The notes under the pieces are model-generated. The model ran no database searches and had not been told where the DNA came from. It was given only the letters and a program-made list of their open reading frames with translations. A program made the position numbers and the translations under genes. From Paragordius varius (Eukaryota > Nematomorpha), in assembly GCA_964247055.1 (NCBI GenBank), contig OZ176053.1, positions 4,774,001 to 4,838,000 on the forward strand: DNA of 64,000 bases. Reading direction: 5' to 3'. Position 1 is the stretch's first letter. Every line of letters begins with the position of its first letter. Positions 35,520-49,700 of the stretch are shown one piece after another.

Positions 35520-36560
35520 ATATACTTTATGAAAATCGGGGGTCATGAAAAAATATCTTGTATATTCTGATAATGTATTAGGATCACCATGGTGCTTTTG
35601 GTTCTAGCCCTAAAGTTAATTACGTTTTGCTAAGTGCTCTATATCAGAAAAGGGCAAAATTTGACCACATTTTTTATGATAAATTTTGATGATAGCCAAA
35701 TGCTTCATTCCAAAAAATATCACCAAAATAAGTTATAAACTACTTATATAAAGTAAAAATAAACTTTTATAATATTTATATTTTTGGATGTAGTTTCCGA
35801 AAGTCCCAAATTTGTTTGTTCTCATAAAACGGGCTTTTCTTTTAAGAAAAGGCAAAAATGCCGGAATTATTCAATATATTTTTATATATAGAAAAATGTT
35901 TTAGAAGCGTACTTCCTACTATTTTAGACATGATGGAAACGGTATAAAATTGCTTTTATATATTTAGAAATTTAAGAGGTTTGTTACTTTCAATTTATTG
36001 GTGATTTTTATATAAAAACGCAATTCATTTTTGACATAAACTTGAAGATAAAATAATATTTTAATCCAAAATTCTGACGTTATAGAAATGAACAGCATCA
36101 TCACATTTTTTATAATATGCAAAAGCTTTTATATCGTTTTCATCAAGCCTAAAAAGGATGAAATACGTTTTAACAACTAAAAATTAAATTTTGTAAAAAA
36201 TATCCATTTTTTAAAAAAATATTTTTTTCAATGTCAGAATTTAGCAGCCCTTTTTGCGTTTATTTTAAAAGAACTAGCCCGTTTTAAAAGAGCAAAAAAA
36301 TTGGGACTTCCGAAGCCTACATCTAATTAGTAATTGTTTTGTTTTTTAATTAGTAGTTTACGATATAATTTAGTGGTATTTTTTGAAGCATTTAGCCTTT
36401 TTTAAAAAATATTTATTGCAAATGTGCTCAAATTTTGTCATTTTTTGAAAGTGAGCATTTACCACAAAAGTGTAAATGACTTCCTTATATCACTCGTTAG
36501 CCCCAAAACTATGGCGCCATAAGGCTTGTGATATTCTAACGGAATATAATTTCATCATGA
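35520..36560. mobile_element. Long-inverted-repeat element family B, copy 1
   Basis: The left half (GAAAATCGGGGGTCATGAAA, CATGGTGCTTTTGG, AAACTACTTATATAAAG, CCGAAAGTCCCAA) recurs in inverse in the right half (TTGGGACTTCCGAAG near 36298-36320, AGTAGTTTACGATATAA near 36352, GAAGCATTTAGCC). Arms are several hundred bases but diverged. Related sequence also appears near 37080-37140 and at 57365-59095. No transposase was recognised. One end is about 70 bp from the NEDD4 start codon. Boundaries are approximate. Confidence 0.6.
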
Positions 36561-36602
36561 TGTGTACTAAATGATGCCTCTTAATTATTTTAGATTTTAG
36601 GT

Positions 36603-36803
36603 AAATAGTACTCAAACTGCGAGCCACAGGCCTCAACCGGCCGCATATGTGCTTTTTTACGCGCCTGAATTATTTAACAAATTTTTTATGTACATTTTAA
36701 GTTTGAATTTTAAAAATTAAACGGCCATGTAATATGTATCGATTTTATGGCTCTTAAGACAAAATACTTTTTAGGCTCTTCAGAATAGTTTGATGAGTTC
36801 TAC
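36603..36803. mobile_element. hAT-like MITE, copy 2 (diverged)
   Basis: AGTACTCAAACTGCGAGCCA, then CCTGAATTATTTAAC and a TTTTATGGCTCTT..GATGAGTTC end correspond in inverse orientation to the element at 5485-5703. Terminal bases are decayed and no target duplication was recognised. Confidence 0.55.
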
Positions 36804-37639
36804 TTTTAATACAATTTTCCTCTATAGAACAGTATAACGTTTTAAAATTTCTAATAAAATCCTAATTTGAATATTAAGTCAATTGAGCATGTAGGCTTTT
36901 TTGTTTAATATTTGATAGATAATTAATAATTTCTTTTGAAGTATTTTTGAACTTAATAGGCTGTAAAAAAAATTCCTTTATATGTTGACTTAAAAAGTCG
37001 CAAATTTTTGGCCTCTTCTATGGGATAGTTTACTTAAAATATACGCAAATCCAAGATTTGCCGATATTTCAGAATATAAGCAGTGTTTTTCTGAGAGAAA
37101 AATGTCAGGATTCTAATGGTGCTTTTGATTTTGTTTACTAATGACTTAACATCGATTCAAATCGGACTTACTAGCGACCGACACATATTGAAATTGATAT
37201 TTAAAAAAACTACTAATAAGGTTCCAATTTAAATTTATGATAAAAATCAATCAAAAAAGTCAAAATATTTAAAGAAAATTTAATATTTAAAAAAATATCA
37301 TCTCGAACTACTTCGGAACCATTAATTGACAATATATTTCCAAAATATCTTGTATTTTAACTCTAATTCTAAAATTGAAGTTAATTTTATGTTAATATCA
37401 CATTTAACATTGATATAAACAGAAAAAGTTTTTTATTTTGCATTATTTTTATATTTAGCTAATGCACACGTGTAATGTTAGTTTACCTTCAGGTTTAGTA
37501 AATAAGGATCTGTTTCTGAATTAATCTTTTCTATTTGGCTCATAAATGTAATATAATAAATGCATTTTTATGTGGTTTATCGCATATTTTTTGAAATATT
37601 AATTTTATTTAGGCCTGAGGTTATACCCCAATTTTAATC
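36804..37639. other. AT-rich intergenic, no gene resolved
   Basis: Holds a partial family B end near 37080-37140 (CTAATGGTGCTTTTGATTTT). It also has a short minus-strand ORF at about 37541-37485 (ATG AGC CAA..) with a donor-like end that does not fit the phase of any downstream NEDD4 exon. Confidence 0.4.
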
Positions 37640-38183
37640 AAAAGGACCGATATCATAATTGTTGAAAAGTAATTGGTTTTGGAGATACATTTCTTTGCAT
37701 GGGTTATATGTTTTGATTGTTGAAAAATAATGGTTGATTGTTGGATATATATTTATTGCGTGGGTAATATTATTTGATTTTTTGATGGTTGATTTTAAAT
37801 GTTATGGATGATCGTTGAAATACTTTTATTGCCTGGGTATTTTAATTCTTAATGAGTGATGGTTGTGTTGTAAAATGTTATGGTCGATTATGGAAAATAC
37901 TTTTATTGCATAGGTCATAAATTATGATTGTTAAAAAGTGATGGTCGATTTTTTATTGCCTGGGTAATATTTTGTCATTGTTGAAGAATGATGGTTGAAT
38001 ATTAAAATGTTTTCGATGATTGTTGAAAATTATTGCATTGGTATTATTTTTAAATGTTAAAAAGTGATGTTGTTGGAAATACTGTTATTGCATGGGTAAT
38101 ATTTTTTGATTGTTGAAAAATGATGATCTGTTACAAAGTTATGGTTGATTTTGGGAATACTTTTATTGCATGGGTAATATATT
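37640..38183. repeat. Degenerate outlying copies of the 83-bp satellite
   Basis: Repeated but diverged pieces such as TTTTATTGCATGGGTAATAT, GATGGTTGATTTT and AATGTTATGGATGATTGTTG, spaced about 65-85 bp. They are clearly older than the main array and separated from it by a LINE. Confidence 0.85.
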
Positions 38184-39967
38184 ATTGTTATTATATATGT
38201 TTACACTCTTGAGAGCGGTCCATTTTTACAACCTGTCTCGCCATAGAACTCTATCTATGGCGGCTTTTAGCTCATATTCTGCAAGTTCTCAATGTGTCTA
38301 TCCATCTCGTATTAGGCCGCCCACGTCCTCATTTTCCTTCAACTATATGACTCTATTTTTACAATATAATTAGAATATCTCCTTTTAATGTGCCAAAACA
38401 ACGTAGCCTATTTTTTGACATTTTTTTCAATATTGGTTTAACATCTGTGCTCCCGCGAATAAATCTATTCTTGACTTTGTCTTTTCTTGTTACCCCACAC
38501 ATCATTATCATTTTCATTTCCGTGACGTTAAAATGTCTTTCTTTGGATTTTTTGACGCCCCACGTCTGTGAATTGTACATCATTGTGAACAACTGAACTG
38601 TATATCTTACCTTTCACTCTAACATCAATATTTCTATCACATAACACGCTTGTAATGTTCTCATTTACCCAACTGCTCTTTATTCTAAAATTAATATCGT
38701 CCGTAACGATTTATCTAAACTTAACATTCAAATATTTGCACCTTTCTTTACCCTTAAGAACGCAACTATCATCAACTTCCATTCTCGTCCATACAAATTA
38801 TAAACAATAAGGGGCTGAGTGATGAGCCTTGGTCGCCATGCTTTATTGAAAAGGGCACTAATAATCCTTGAGGAGTTTTAATCCTGGTTGTGGGAATCGT
38901 ACATTATTTTTAACAACTTAATATAATTTTCTGCATTTTTACGACGGAAACTCAACCAAATATCTAGGAATCCTGTCAAACGCCTTCTATGTCAATTAAA
39001 ACCCCGTGTAATTCTTTGTTTTTTTAAAGTGTTTTTCAATCAACCTCCTAACCGCTTTTATAGGGTCTATTGTTAACTTTCCTGGCATAAAACCAAATTG
39101 ATTTCCTTCCATAGATATCATTTTCCTGATTCGTTTTTCAATAATTTTTTACAATTTCATTGTGTAAGACATTAGTTTTATCCCTCTATAATTACTACAC
39201 TCATTTATATCACCTTTTACTTTAAATAAAGGCACAGTTAAACTTTCTTTCCATTCAACCAGGATTTCATAAGTTGTAAAAAATTTATTAAAAACAGTGT
39301 CCAAGAAATTTAGCCCAACGTTTCTAAGCACTTTACAACAATTCATATTTATGTCGTCCGATCCTACAGCCTTTGGCATTTTAACAAATTGGATTCTACG
39401 TCCTTTTCTGTAATTGCTTCTATTTGTATATCAGTAGCTTCAACTGTGTTTGATAAAAATATCTCGCCTACCCCTTCATGTAAACTCACAGTACTCTTTC
39501 CATCTTTTTCATATTTCTACATTTTCGCACAGCAAGTTTCCATCTTTTCCTGATATTGCAGTCGCATAACCTGGTAAATCCATCCTGCGTTTATTCGTTT
39601 GCTGCGCAATTTATACACCTTGTTTAAACCTTGATTACTATTAAATCATCAAAAAATTACATTTTTTTTCTTAACCGAACCGACTAATTTTTTCAATTCC
39701 TTATTTAAACTTCTATACTTATCTCTATCAACAACCTTCCTTGTGTGTCTCCATTTGTCAAAAGTCTTACCCTTTTCTCGTGATATCAATATTATCTTTT
39801 AATGGTAAAACCAAGCCTCTCTGCATACTTGAGATTTGCCACCTTTTAATCAAAAACTAGAGTTCCTGTCTTTATGATTAACTGGCTGACTTTATTCCAT
39901 TCACCATTTAAACCACCATCCTCGAACAGTATTTCTTTTATAAAAAAAGCATGCTTTTTTCAGATAA
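38184..39967 (-). mobile_element. RTE-like LINE inserted in the satellite, ORF broken
   Basis: Minus-strand RT pieces: AVGSDDINMNCCKVLRNVGL, KESLTVPLFKVKGDI, ECSNYRGIKLMSYTMKLWEK, NQFGFMPGKLTIDPI (39380-39050) and the C-terminal NSQTWGVKKSKERHFNVTEM with NRLRCFG (38590-38380). The palm with its catalytic aspartates is mostly lost (stops, deletion near 38750-38990). The sequence TTATTGCATG(A/G)GTAATAT, part of the satellite unit, lies on both sides (near 38165 and 39969), consistent with insertion into the array. Confidence 0.82.
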
Positions 39968-42900
39968 TTTATTGCATGAGTAATATTTTGTTATTGTGTA
40001 AGAGTTATGGTTGAATGTTAAAACGTTGTGGATGATTGTTGGAAATATTGTTATTGCATTTATTTTGTAAGAGTTATAGTTGAATGTTAAAATGTTATGG
40101 ATGATTGTTGAAAATACTGTTATTGCATGGGTAATATTTTGTGATTGTGTAAGAGTATTGGTTAAATGTTAAAATGTTATGGATGATTGTTGGAAATACT
40201 GTTATTGCATGGGTAATATTTTGTGATTGTGTAAGAGTTATGGTTGAATGTTAAAATGTTATGGATGATTGGTGTGAAATACTGTTATTGCATGGGTAAT
40301 ATTTTGTGAGTGTGTAAGAGTTATGGTTGAATGTTATAATGTTATGGATGATTGGTGCGAAATACTGTTATTGCATGGGTAATATTTTGTGAGTCTGTAA
40401 GAGTTATGGTTGAATGTTAAAATGTTATGGATGATTGTTGTAAATACTGTTATTGCATGGGTAATATTTTGTGATTGTGTAAGAGTTATGGTTGAATGTT
40501 ATAATGTTATGGATGATTGTTGTGAAATAGTGTTATTGCATGGGTAATATTTTGTGATTGTGTAAGAGTTATGGTTCAATGTTTTAATGTTATGGATGAT
40601 TGTTGTGAAATACTGTTATTGCATGGGTAATATTTTGTGATTAGGTAAGAGTTATGGTTGAATGTTATAATATTATGGATGATTGTTGTGAAATACTGTT
40701 ATTGCATGGGTAATATTTTGTGATTAGGTAAGAGTTATGGTTGAATGTTATAATATTATGGATGATTGGTGCGAAATACTGTTATTGCATGGGTAATATT
40801 TTGTGAGTGTGTAAGAGTTATGGTTGAATGTTAAAATGTTATGAATGATTGTTGAATACTGTTATTGCATGGGTAATATTTTGTGAATCTGTAAAGAGTT
40901 ATGGTTTAATGTTAAAATGTTATGAATGATTGTTGAATACTGTTATTGCATGGGTAATATTTTGTGAGTGTGTAAGAGTTATGGTTGAATGTTATAATGT
41001 TATGGATGATTGGTGCGAAATACTGTTATTGCAATATTTTGTGATTGTGTAAGAGTTATGGTTGAATGTTAAAATGTTATGGATGATTGGTGTGAAATAC
41101 TGTTATTGCATGGGTAATATTTTGTGAGTGTGTAAGAGTTATGGTTGAATGTTAAAATGTTATGAATGATTGTTGAATACTGTTATTGCATGGGTAATAT
41201 TTTGTGAATCTGTAAAGAGTTATGGTTTAATGTTAAAATGTTATGAATGATTGTTGAATACTGTTATTGCATGGGTAATATTTTGTGAGTGTGTAAGAGT
41301 TATGGTTGAATGTTATAATGTTATGGATGATTGGTGCGAAATACTGTTATTGCAATATTTTGTGATTGTGTAAGAGTTATGGTTGAATGTTAAAATGTTA
41401 TGGATGATTGGTGTGAAATACTGTTATTGCATGGGTAATATTTTGTGAGTGTGTAAGAGTTATGGTTGAATGTTATAATGTTATGGATGATTGGTGCGAA
41501 ATACTGTTATTGCATGGGTAATATTTTGTGAGTCTGTAAGAGTTATGGTTGAATGTTAAAATGTTATGGATGATTGTTGTAAATACTGTTATTGCATGGG
41601 TAATATTTTGTGATTGTGTAAGAGTTATGGTTGAATGTTATAATGTTATGGATGATTGTTGTGAAATAGTGTTATTGCATGGGTAATATTTTGTGATTGT
41701 GTAAGAGTTATGGTTCAATGTTTTAATGTTATGGATGATTGTTGTGAAATACTGTTATTGCATGGGTAATATTTTGTGATTAGGTAAGAGTTATGGTTGA
41801 ATGTTATAATATTATGGATGATTGGTGCGAAATACTGTTATTGCATGGGTAATATTTTGTGAGTGTGTAAGAGTTATGGTTGAATGTTAAAATGTTATGA
41901 ATGATTGTTGAATACTGTTATTGCATGGGTAATATTTTGTGAATCTGTAAAGAGTTATGGTTTAATGTTAAAATGTTATGAATGATTGTTGAATACTGTT
42001 ATTGCATGGGTAATATTTTGTGAGTGTGTAAGAGTTATGGTTGAATGTTATAATGTTATGGATGATTGGTGCGAAATACTGTTATTGCAATATTTTGTGA
42101 TTGTGTAAGAGTTATGGTTGAATGTTAAAATGTTATGGATGATTGGTGTGAAATACTGTTATTGCATGGGTAATATTTTGTGAGTCTGTAAGAGTTATGG
42201 TTGAATGTTAAAATGTTATGAATGATTGTTGAATACTGTTATTGCATGGGTAATATTTTGTGAATCTGTAAAGAGTTATGGTTTAATGTTAAAATGTTAT
42301 GAATGATTGTTGAATACTGTTATTGCATGGGTAATATTTTGTGAGTCTGTAAGAGTTATGGTTGAATGTTATAATGTTATGGATGATTGTTGTGAAATAG
42401 TGTTATTGCATGGGTAATATTTTGTGATTGTGTAAGAGTTATGGTTCAATGTTTTAATGTTATGGATGATTGTTGTGAAATACTGTTATTGCATGGGTAA
42501 TATTTTGTGATTAGGTAAGAGTTATGGTTGAATGTTAAAATGTTATGCATGATTGTTGTGAAATACTGTTATTGCATGGGTAATATTTTGTGATTGTGTA
42601 AGAGTAATAGTTGAGTGTTAAAATGTTATGGATGATTGTTGGAAATAAGGTTATTGCATGGGTAATATTTTGTGATTGTGTAAGAGTTATGGTTGAATGT
42701 TAAAATGTTATGGATGATTGTTGGAAAACTGTTATTGAATGGGTAATATTTTGTGATTGTGTAAGAGTAATGGTTAAAATGTTATGGATGATTGTTGGAA
42801 ATACTGTTATTGCATGGGTAATATTTTGTGATTGTGTAAGAGTTATGGTTCAATGTTTTAATGTTATGGATGATTGTTGTGAAATACTGTTATTGCATGG

Positions 42901-45900
42901 GTAATATTTTGTGATTGTGTAAGAGTTATGGTTGAATGTTTTAATGTTATGGATGATTGTTGAATACTGTTATTGCATGGGTAATATTTTGTGATTAGGT
43001 AAGAGTTATGGTTGAATGTTAAAATGTTATGGATGATTGTTGTGAAATACTGTTATTGCATGGGTAATATTTTGTGATTGTGTAAGAGTTATGGTTCAAT
43101 GTTTTAATGTTATGGATGATTGTTGTGAAATACTGTTATTGCATGGGTAATATTTTGTGATTAGGTAAGAGTTATGATTGAATGTTAAAATGTTATGCAT
43201 GATTGTTGGAAATACTGTTATTGCATGGGTAATATTTTGTGATTGTGTAAGAGTAATAGTTGAGTAATGTTATGGATGATTGTTGGAAATACTGTTATTA
43301 GTAATATTTTGTGATTGTGTAAGAGTAATGGTTAAATGTTAAAATGTTATGGATGATTGTTGGAAATACTGTTATTGCATGGGTAATATTTTGTGATTGT
43401 GTAAGAGTAATAGTTGAGTAATGTTATGGATGATTGTTGGAAATACTGTTATTAGTAATATTTTGTGATTGTGTAAGAGTAATGGTTAAATGTTAAAATG
43501 TTATGGAGGATTGTTGGAAATACTGTTATTGCATGGGTAATATTTTGTGATTGTGTAAGAGTAATAGTTGAGTGTTAAAATGTTATGGATGATTGTTGGA
43601 AATACTGTTATTGAATGGGTAATATTTTGTGATTGTGTAAGAGTTATGGTTGAATGTTAAAATGTTATGGATGATTGTTGGAAATACTGTTATTGCATGG
43701 GTAATATTTTGTGATTGTGTAAGAGTAATAGTTGAATGTTAAAATGTTATGGATGATTGGTGTGAAATACTGTTATTGCGTGGGTAATATTTTGTGAGTG
43801 TGTAAGAGTTATGGTTGAATGTTAAAATGTTATGAATGATTGTTGAATACTGTTATTGCATGGGTAATATTTTGTGAATCTGTAAAGAGTTATGGTTTAA
43901 TGTTAAAATGTTATGAATGATTGTTGAATACTGTTATTGCATGGGTAATATTTTGTGAGTGTGTAAGAGTTATGGTTGAATGTTATAATGTTATGGATGA
44001 TTGGTGCGAAATACTGTTATTGCATGGGTAATATTTTGTGAGTGTGTAAGAGTTATGGTTGAATGTTAAAATGTTATGAATGATTGTTGAATACTGTTAT
44101 TGCATGGGTAATATTTTGTGAATCTGTAAAGAGTTATGGTTTAATGTTAAAATGTTATGAATGATTGTTGAATACTGTTATTGCATGGGTAATATTTTGT
44201 GAGTGTGTAAGAGTTATGGTTGAATGTTAAAATGTTATGGATGATTGGTGCGAAATACTGTTATTGCATGGGTAATATTTTGTGAGTCTGTAAGAGTTAT
44301 GGTTGAATGTTAAAATGTTATAAATGATTGTTGAATACTGTTATTGCATGGGTAATATTTTGTGAATCTGTAAAGAGTTATGGTTTAATGTTAAAATGTT
44401 ATGAATGATTGTTGAATACTGTTATTGCATGGGTAATATTTTGTGAGTGTGTAAGAGTTATGGTTGAATGTTATAATGTTATGGATGATTGGTGCGAAAT
44501 ACTGTTATTGCAATATTTTGTGATTGTGTAAGAGTTATGGTTGAATGTTAAAATGTTATGGATGATTGGTGTGAAATACTGTTATTGCATGGGTAATATT
44601 TTGTGAGTGTGTAAGAGTTATGGTTGAATGTTATAATGTTATGGATGATTGGTGCGAAATACTGTTATTGCATGGGTAATATTTTGTGAGTCTGTAAGAG
44701 TTATGGTTGAATGTTAAAATGTTATGGATGATTGTTGTAAATACTGTTATTGCATGGGTAATATTTTGTGATTGTGTAAGAGTTATGGTTGAATGTTATA
44801 ATGTTATGGATGATTGTTGTGAAATAGTGTTATTGCATGGGTAATATTTTGTGATTGTGTAAGAGTTATGGTTCAATGTTTTAATGTTATGGATGATTGT
44901 TGTGAAATACTGTTATTGCATGGGTAATATTTTGTGATTAGGTAAGAGTTATGGTTGAATGTTAAAATGTTATGCATGATTGTTGTGAAATACTGTTATT
45001 GCATGGGTAATATTTTGTGATTGTGTAAGAGTAATAGTTGAGTGTTAAAATGTTATGGATGATTGTTGGAAATAAGGTTATTGCATGGGTAATATTTTGT
45101 GATTGTGTAAGAGTTATGGTTGAATGTTAAAATGTTATGGATGATTGTTGGAAAACTGTTATTGCATGGGTAATATTTTGTGATTGTGTAAGAGTTATGG
45201 TTGAATGTTAAAATGTTATGGATGATTGTTGGAAATAAGGTTATTGCATGGGTAATATTTTGTGATTGTGTAAGAGTTATGGTTGAATGTTATAATGTTA
45301 TGGATGATTGGTGCGAAATACTGTTATTGCATGGGTAATATTTTGTGATTGTGTAAGAGTTATGGTTGAATGTTAAAATGTTATGGATGATTGGTGTGAA
45401 ATACTGTTATTGCATGGGTAATATTTTGTGAGTGTGTAAGAGTTATGGTTCAATGTTTTAATGTTATGGATGATTGTTGTGAAATACTGTTATTGCATGG
45501 TTAATATTTTGTGATTGTGTAAGAGTAATAGTTGAGTGTTAAAATGTTATGGATGATTGTTGGAAATAAGGTTATTGCATGGGTAATATTTTGTGATTGT
45601 GTAAGAGTTATGGTTGAATGTTAAAATGTTATGGATGATTGTTGTGAAATACTGTTATTGCATGGGTAATATTTTGTGATTGTGTAAGAGTTATGGTTCA
45701 ATGTTTTAATGTTATGGATGATTGTTGTGAAATACTGTTATTGCATGGTTAATATTTTGTGATTGTGTAAGAGTAATAGTTGAGTGTTAAAATGTTATGG
45801 ATGATTGTTGGAAATAAGGTTATTGCATGGGTAATATTTTGTGATTGTGTAAGAGTTATGGTTGAATGTTAAAATGTTATGGATGATTGGTGTGAAATAC

Positions 45901-46764
45901 TGTTATTGCATGGGTAATATTTTGTGAGTGTGTAAGAGTTATGGTTGAATGTTAAAATGTTATGAATGATTGTTGAATACTGTTATTGCATGGGTAATAT
46001 TTTGTGAATCTGTAAAGAGTTATGGTTTAATGTTAAAATGTTATGAATGATTGTTGAATACTGTTATTGCATGGGTAATATTTTGTGAGTGTGTAAGAGT
46101 TATGGTTGAATGTTATAATGTTATGGATGATTGGTGCGAAATACTGTTATTGCATGGGTAATATTTTGTGAGTGTGTAAGAGTTATGGTTGAATGTTAAA
46201 ATGTTATGAATGATTGTTGAATACTGTTATTGCATGGGTAATATTTTGTGAATCTGTAAAGAGTTATGGTTTAATGTTAAAATGTTATGAATGATTGTTG
46301 AATACTGTTATTGCATGGATAATATTTTGTGAGTGTGTAAGAGTTATGGTTGAATGTTATAATATTATGGATGATTGGTGCGAAATACTGTTATTGCATG
46401 GGTAATATTTTGTGAGTGTGTAAGAGTTATGGTTGAATGTTAAAATGTTATGAATGATTGTTGAATACTGTTATTGCATGGGTAATATTTTGTGAATCTG
46501 TAAAGAGTTATGGTTTAATGTTAAAATGTTATGAATGATTGTTGAATACTGTTATTGCATGGGTAATATTTTGTGAGTGTGTAAGAGTTATGGTTGAATG
46601 TTAAAATGTTATGGATGATTGGTGCGAAATACTGTTATTGCATGGGTAATATTTTGTGAGTCTGTAAGAGTTATGGTTGAATGTTAAAATGTTATGAATG
46701 ATTGTTGAATACTGTTATTGCATGGGTAATATTTTGTGAATCTGTAAAGAGTTAGGTTTAACGT

Positions 46765-49700
46765 TAAAATGTTATGAATGATTGTTGAATACTGTTATTG
46801 CATGGGTAATATTTTGTGAGTGTGTAAGAGTTATGGTTGAATGTTATAATGTTATGGATGATTGGTGCGAAATACTGTTATTGCAATATTTTGTGATTGT
46901 GTAAGAGTTATGGTTGAATGTTAAAATGTTATGGATGATTGGTGTGAAATACTGTTATTGCATGGGTAATATTTTGTGAGTGTGTAAGAGTTATGGTTGA
47001 ATGTTATAATGTTATGGATGATTGGTGCGAAATACTGTTATTGCATGGGTAATATTTTGTGAGTCTGTAAGAGTTATGGTTGAATGTTAAAATGTTATGG
47101 ATGATTGTTGTAAATACTGTTATTGCATGGGTAATATTTTGTGATTGTGTAAGAGTTATGGTTGAATGTTATAATGTTATGGATGATTGTTGTGAAATAG
47201 TGTTATTGCATGGGTAATATTTTGTGATTGTGTAAGAGTTATGGTTCAATGTTTTAATGTTATGGATGATTGTTGTGAAATACTGTTATTGCATGGGTAA
47301 TATTTTGTGATTAGGTAAGAGTTATGGTTGAATGTTAAAATGTTATGCATGATTGTTGTGAAATACTGTTATTGCATGGGTAATATTTTGTGATTGTGTA
47401 AGAGTAATAGTTGAGTGTTAAAATCTTATGGATGATTGTTGGAAATAAGGTTATTGCATGGGTAATATTTTGTGATTGTGTAAGAGTTATGGTTCAATGT
47501 TTTAATGTTATGGATGATTGTTGTGAAATACTGTTATTGCATGGGTAATATTTTGTGATTAGGTAAGAGTTATGGTTGAATGTTAAAATGTTATGCATGA
47601 TTGTTGTGAAATACTGTTATTGCATGGGTAATATTTTGTGATTGTGTAAGAGTAATAGTTGAGTGTTAAAATCTTATGGACGATTGTTGGAAAACTGTTA
47701 TTGAATGGGTAATATTTTGTGATTGTGTAAGAGTAATGGTTAAAATGTTATGGATGATTGTTGGAAATACTGTTATTGCATGGGTAATATTTTGTGAGTG
47801 TGTAAGAGTTATGGTTGAATGTTATAATGTTATGGATGATTGGTGCGAAATACTGTTATTGCAATATTTTGTGATTGTGTAAGAGTTATGGTTGAATGTT
47901 AAAATGTTATGGATGATTGGTGTGAAATACTGTTATTGCATGGGTAATATTTTGTGAGTGTGTAAGAGTTATGGTTGAATGTTATAATGTTATGGATGAT
48001 TGTTGTGAAATACTGTTATTGCATGGGTAATATTTTGTGATTAGGTAAGAGTTATGGTTGAATGTTAAAATGTTATGGATGATTGTTGTAAATACTGTTA
48101 TTGCATGGGTAATATTTTGTGATTGTGTAAGAGTTATGGTTGAATGTTATAATGTTATGGATGATTGTTGTGAAATAGTGTTATTGCATGGGTAATATTT
48201 TGTGATTGTGTAAGAGTTATGGTTCAATGTTTTAATGTTATGGATGATTGTTGTGAAATACTGTTATTGCATGGGTAATATTTTGTGATTAGGTAAGAGT
48301 TATGGTTGAATGTTAAAATGTTATGCATGATTGTTGTGAAATACTGTTATTGCATGGGTAATATTTTGTGATTGTGTAAGAGTAATAGTTGAGTGTTAAA
48401 ATCTTATGGATGATTGTTGGAAATAAGGTTATTGCATGGGTAATATTTTGTGATTGTGTAAGAGTTATGGTTCAATGTTTTAATGTTATGGATGATTGTT
48501 GTGAAATACTGTTATTGCATGGGTAATATTTTGTGATTGTGTAAGAGTTATGGTTGAATGTTTTAATGTTATGGATGATTGTTGAATACTGTTATTGCAT
48601 GGGTAATATTTTGTGATTAGGTAAGAGTTATGGTTGAATGTTAAAATGTTATGGATGATTGTTGTGAAATACTGTTATTGCATGGGTAATATTTTGTGAT
48701 TGTGTAAGAGTTATGGTTCAATGTTTTAATGTTATGGATGATTGTTGTGAAATACTGTTATTGCATGGGTAATATTTTGTGATTAGGTAAGAGTTATGGT
48801 TGAATGTTAAAATGTTATGCATGATTGTTGGAAATACTGTTATTGCATGGGTAATATTTTGTGATTGTGTAAGAGTTATGGTTGAATGTTAAAATGTTAT
48901 GGATGATTGTTGTGAAATACTGTTATTGCATAGGTAATATTTTGTGATTGTGTAAGAGTTATGGTTCAATGTTTTAATGTTATGGATGATTGTTGTGAAA
49001 TACTGTTATTGCATGGGTAATATTTTGTGATTGTGTAAGAGTTATGGTTGAATGTTAAAATGTTATGGATGATTGTTGTGAAATACTGTTATTGCATAGG
49101 TAATATTTTGTGATTGTGTAAGAGTTATGGTTCAATGTTTTAATGTTATGGATGATTGTTGTGAAATACTGTTATTGCATGGGTAATATTTTGTGATTGT
49201 GTAAGAGTTATGGTTGAATGTTAAAATGTTATCGATGATTGTTGGAAATACTGTTATTGCATGGGTAATATTTTGTGATTGTGTAAGAGTTATGGTTCAA
49301 TGTTTTAATGTTATGGATGATTGTTGTGAAATACTGTTATTGCATGGGTAATATTTTGTGATTGTGTAAGAGTTATGGTTGAATGTTAAAATGTTGTGGA
49401 TGATTGTTGTGAAATACTGTTATTGCATGGGTAAAATTTTGTGATTGTGTAAGAGTTATGGTTGAATGTTAAAATGTTATGAATGATTGTTGAATACTGT
49501 TATTGCATGGGTAATATTTTGTGAATCTGTAAAGAGTTATGGTTTAATGTTAAAATGTTATGGATGATTGTTGTAAATACTGTTATTGCATGGGTAATAT
49601 TTTGTGATTGTGTAAGAGTTATGGTTGAATGTTATAATTTTATGGATGATTGTTGTGAAATAGTGTTATTGCATGGGTAATATTTTGTGATTGTGTAAGA

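Noticed and set aside
37485-37541. Possible alternative 5' exon of NEDD4 (ATG..AAG|GTAAAC, minus strand)
   Set aside because: Its phase does not fit any acceptor upstream of the C2-coding exon without hitting a stop, and the ATG at 35448 already gives a complete C2 domain.
47676-47882. Repeated ORF inside the satellite (also at 42710 and 51606)
   Set aside because: It is the repeat unit read in one frame; copies share sequence because the array was duplicated, and there is no codon-level conservation independent of the repeat.
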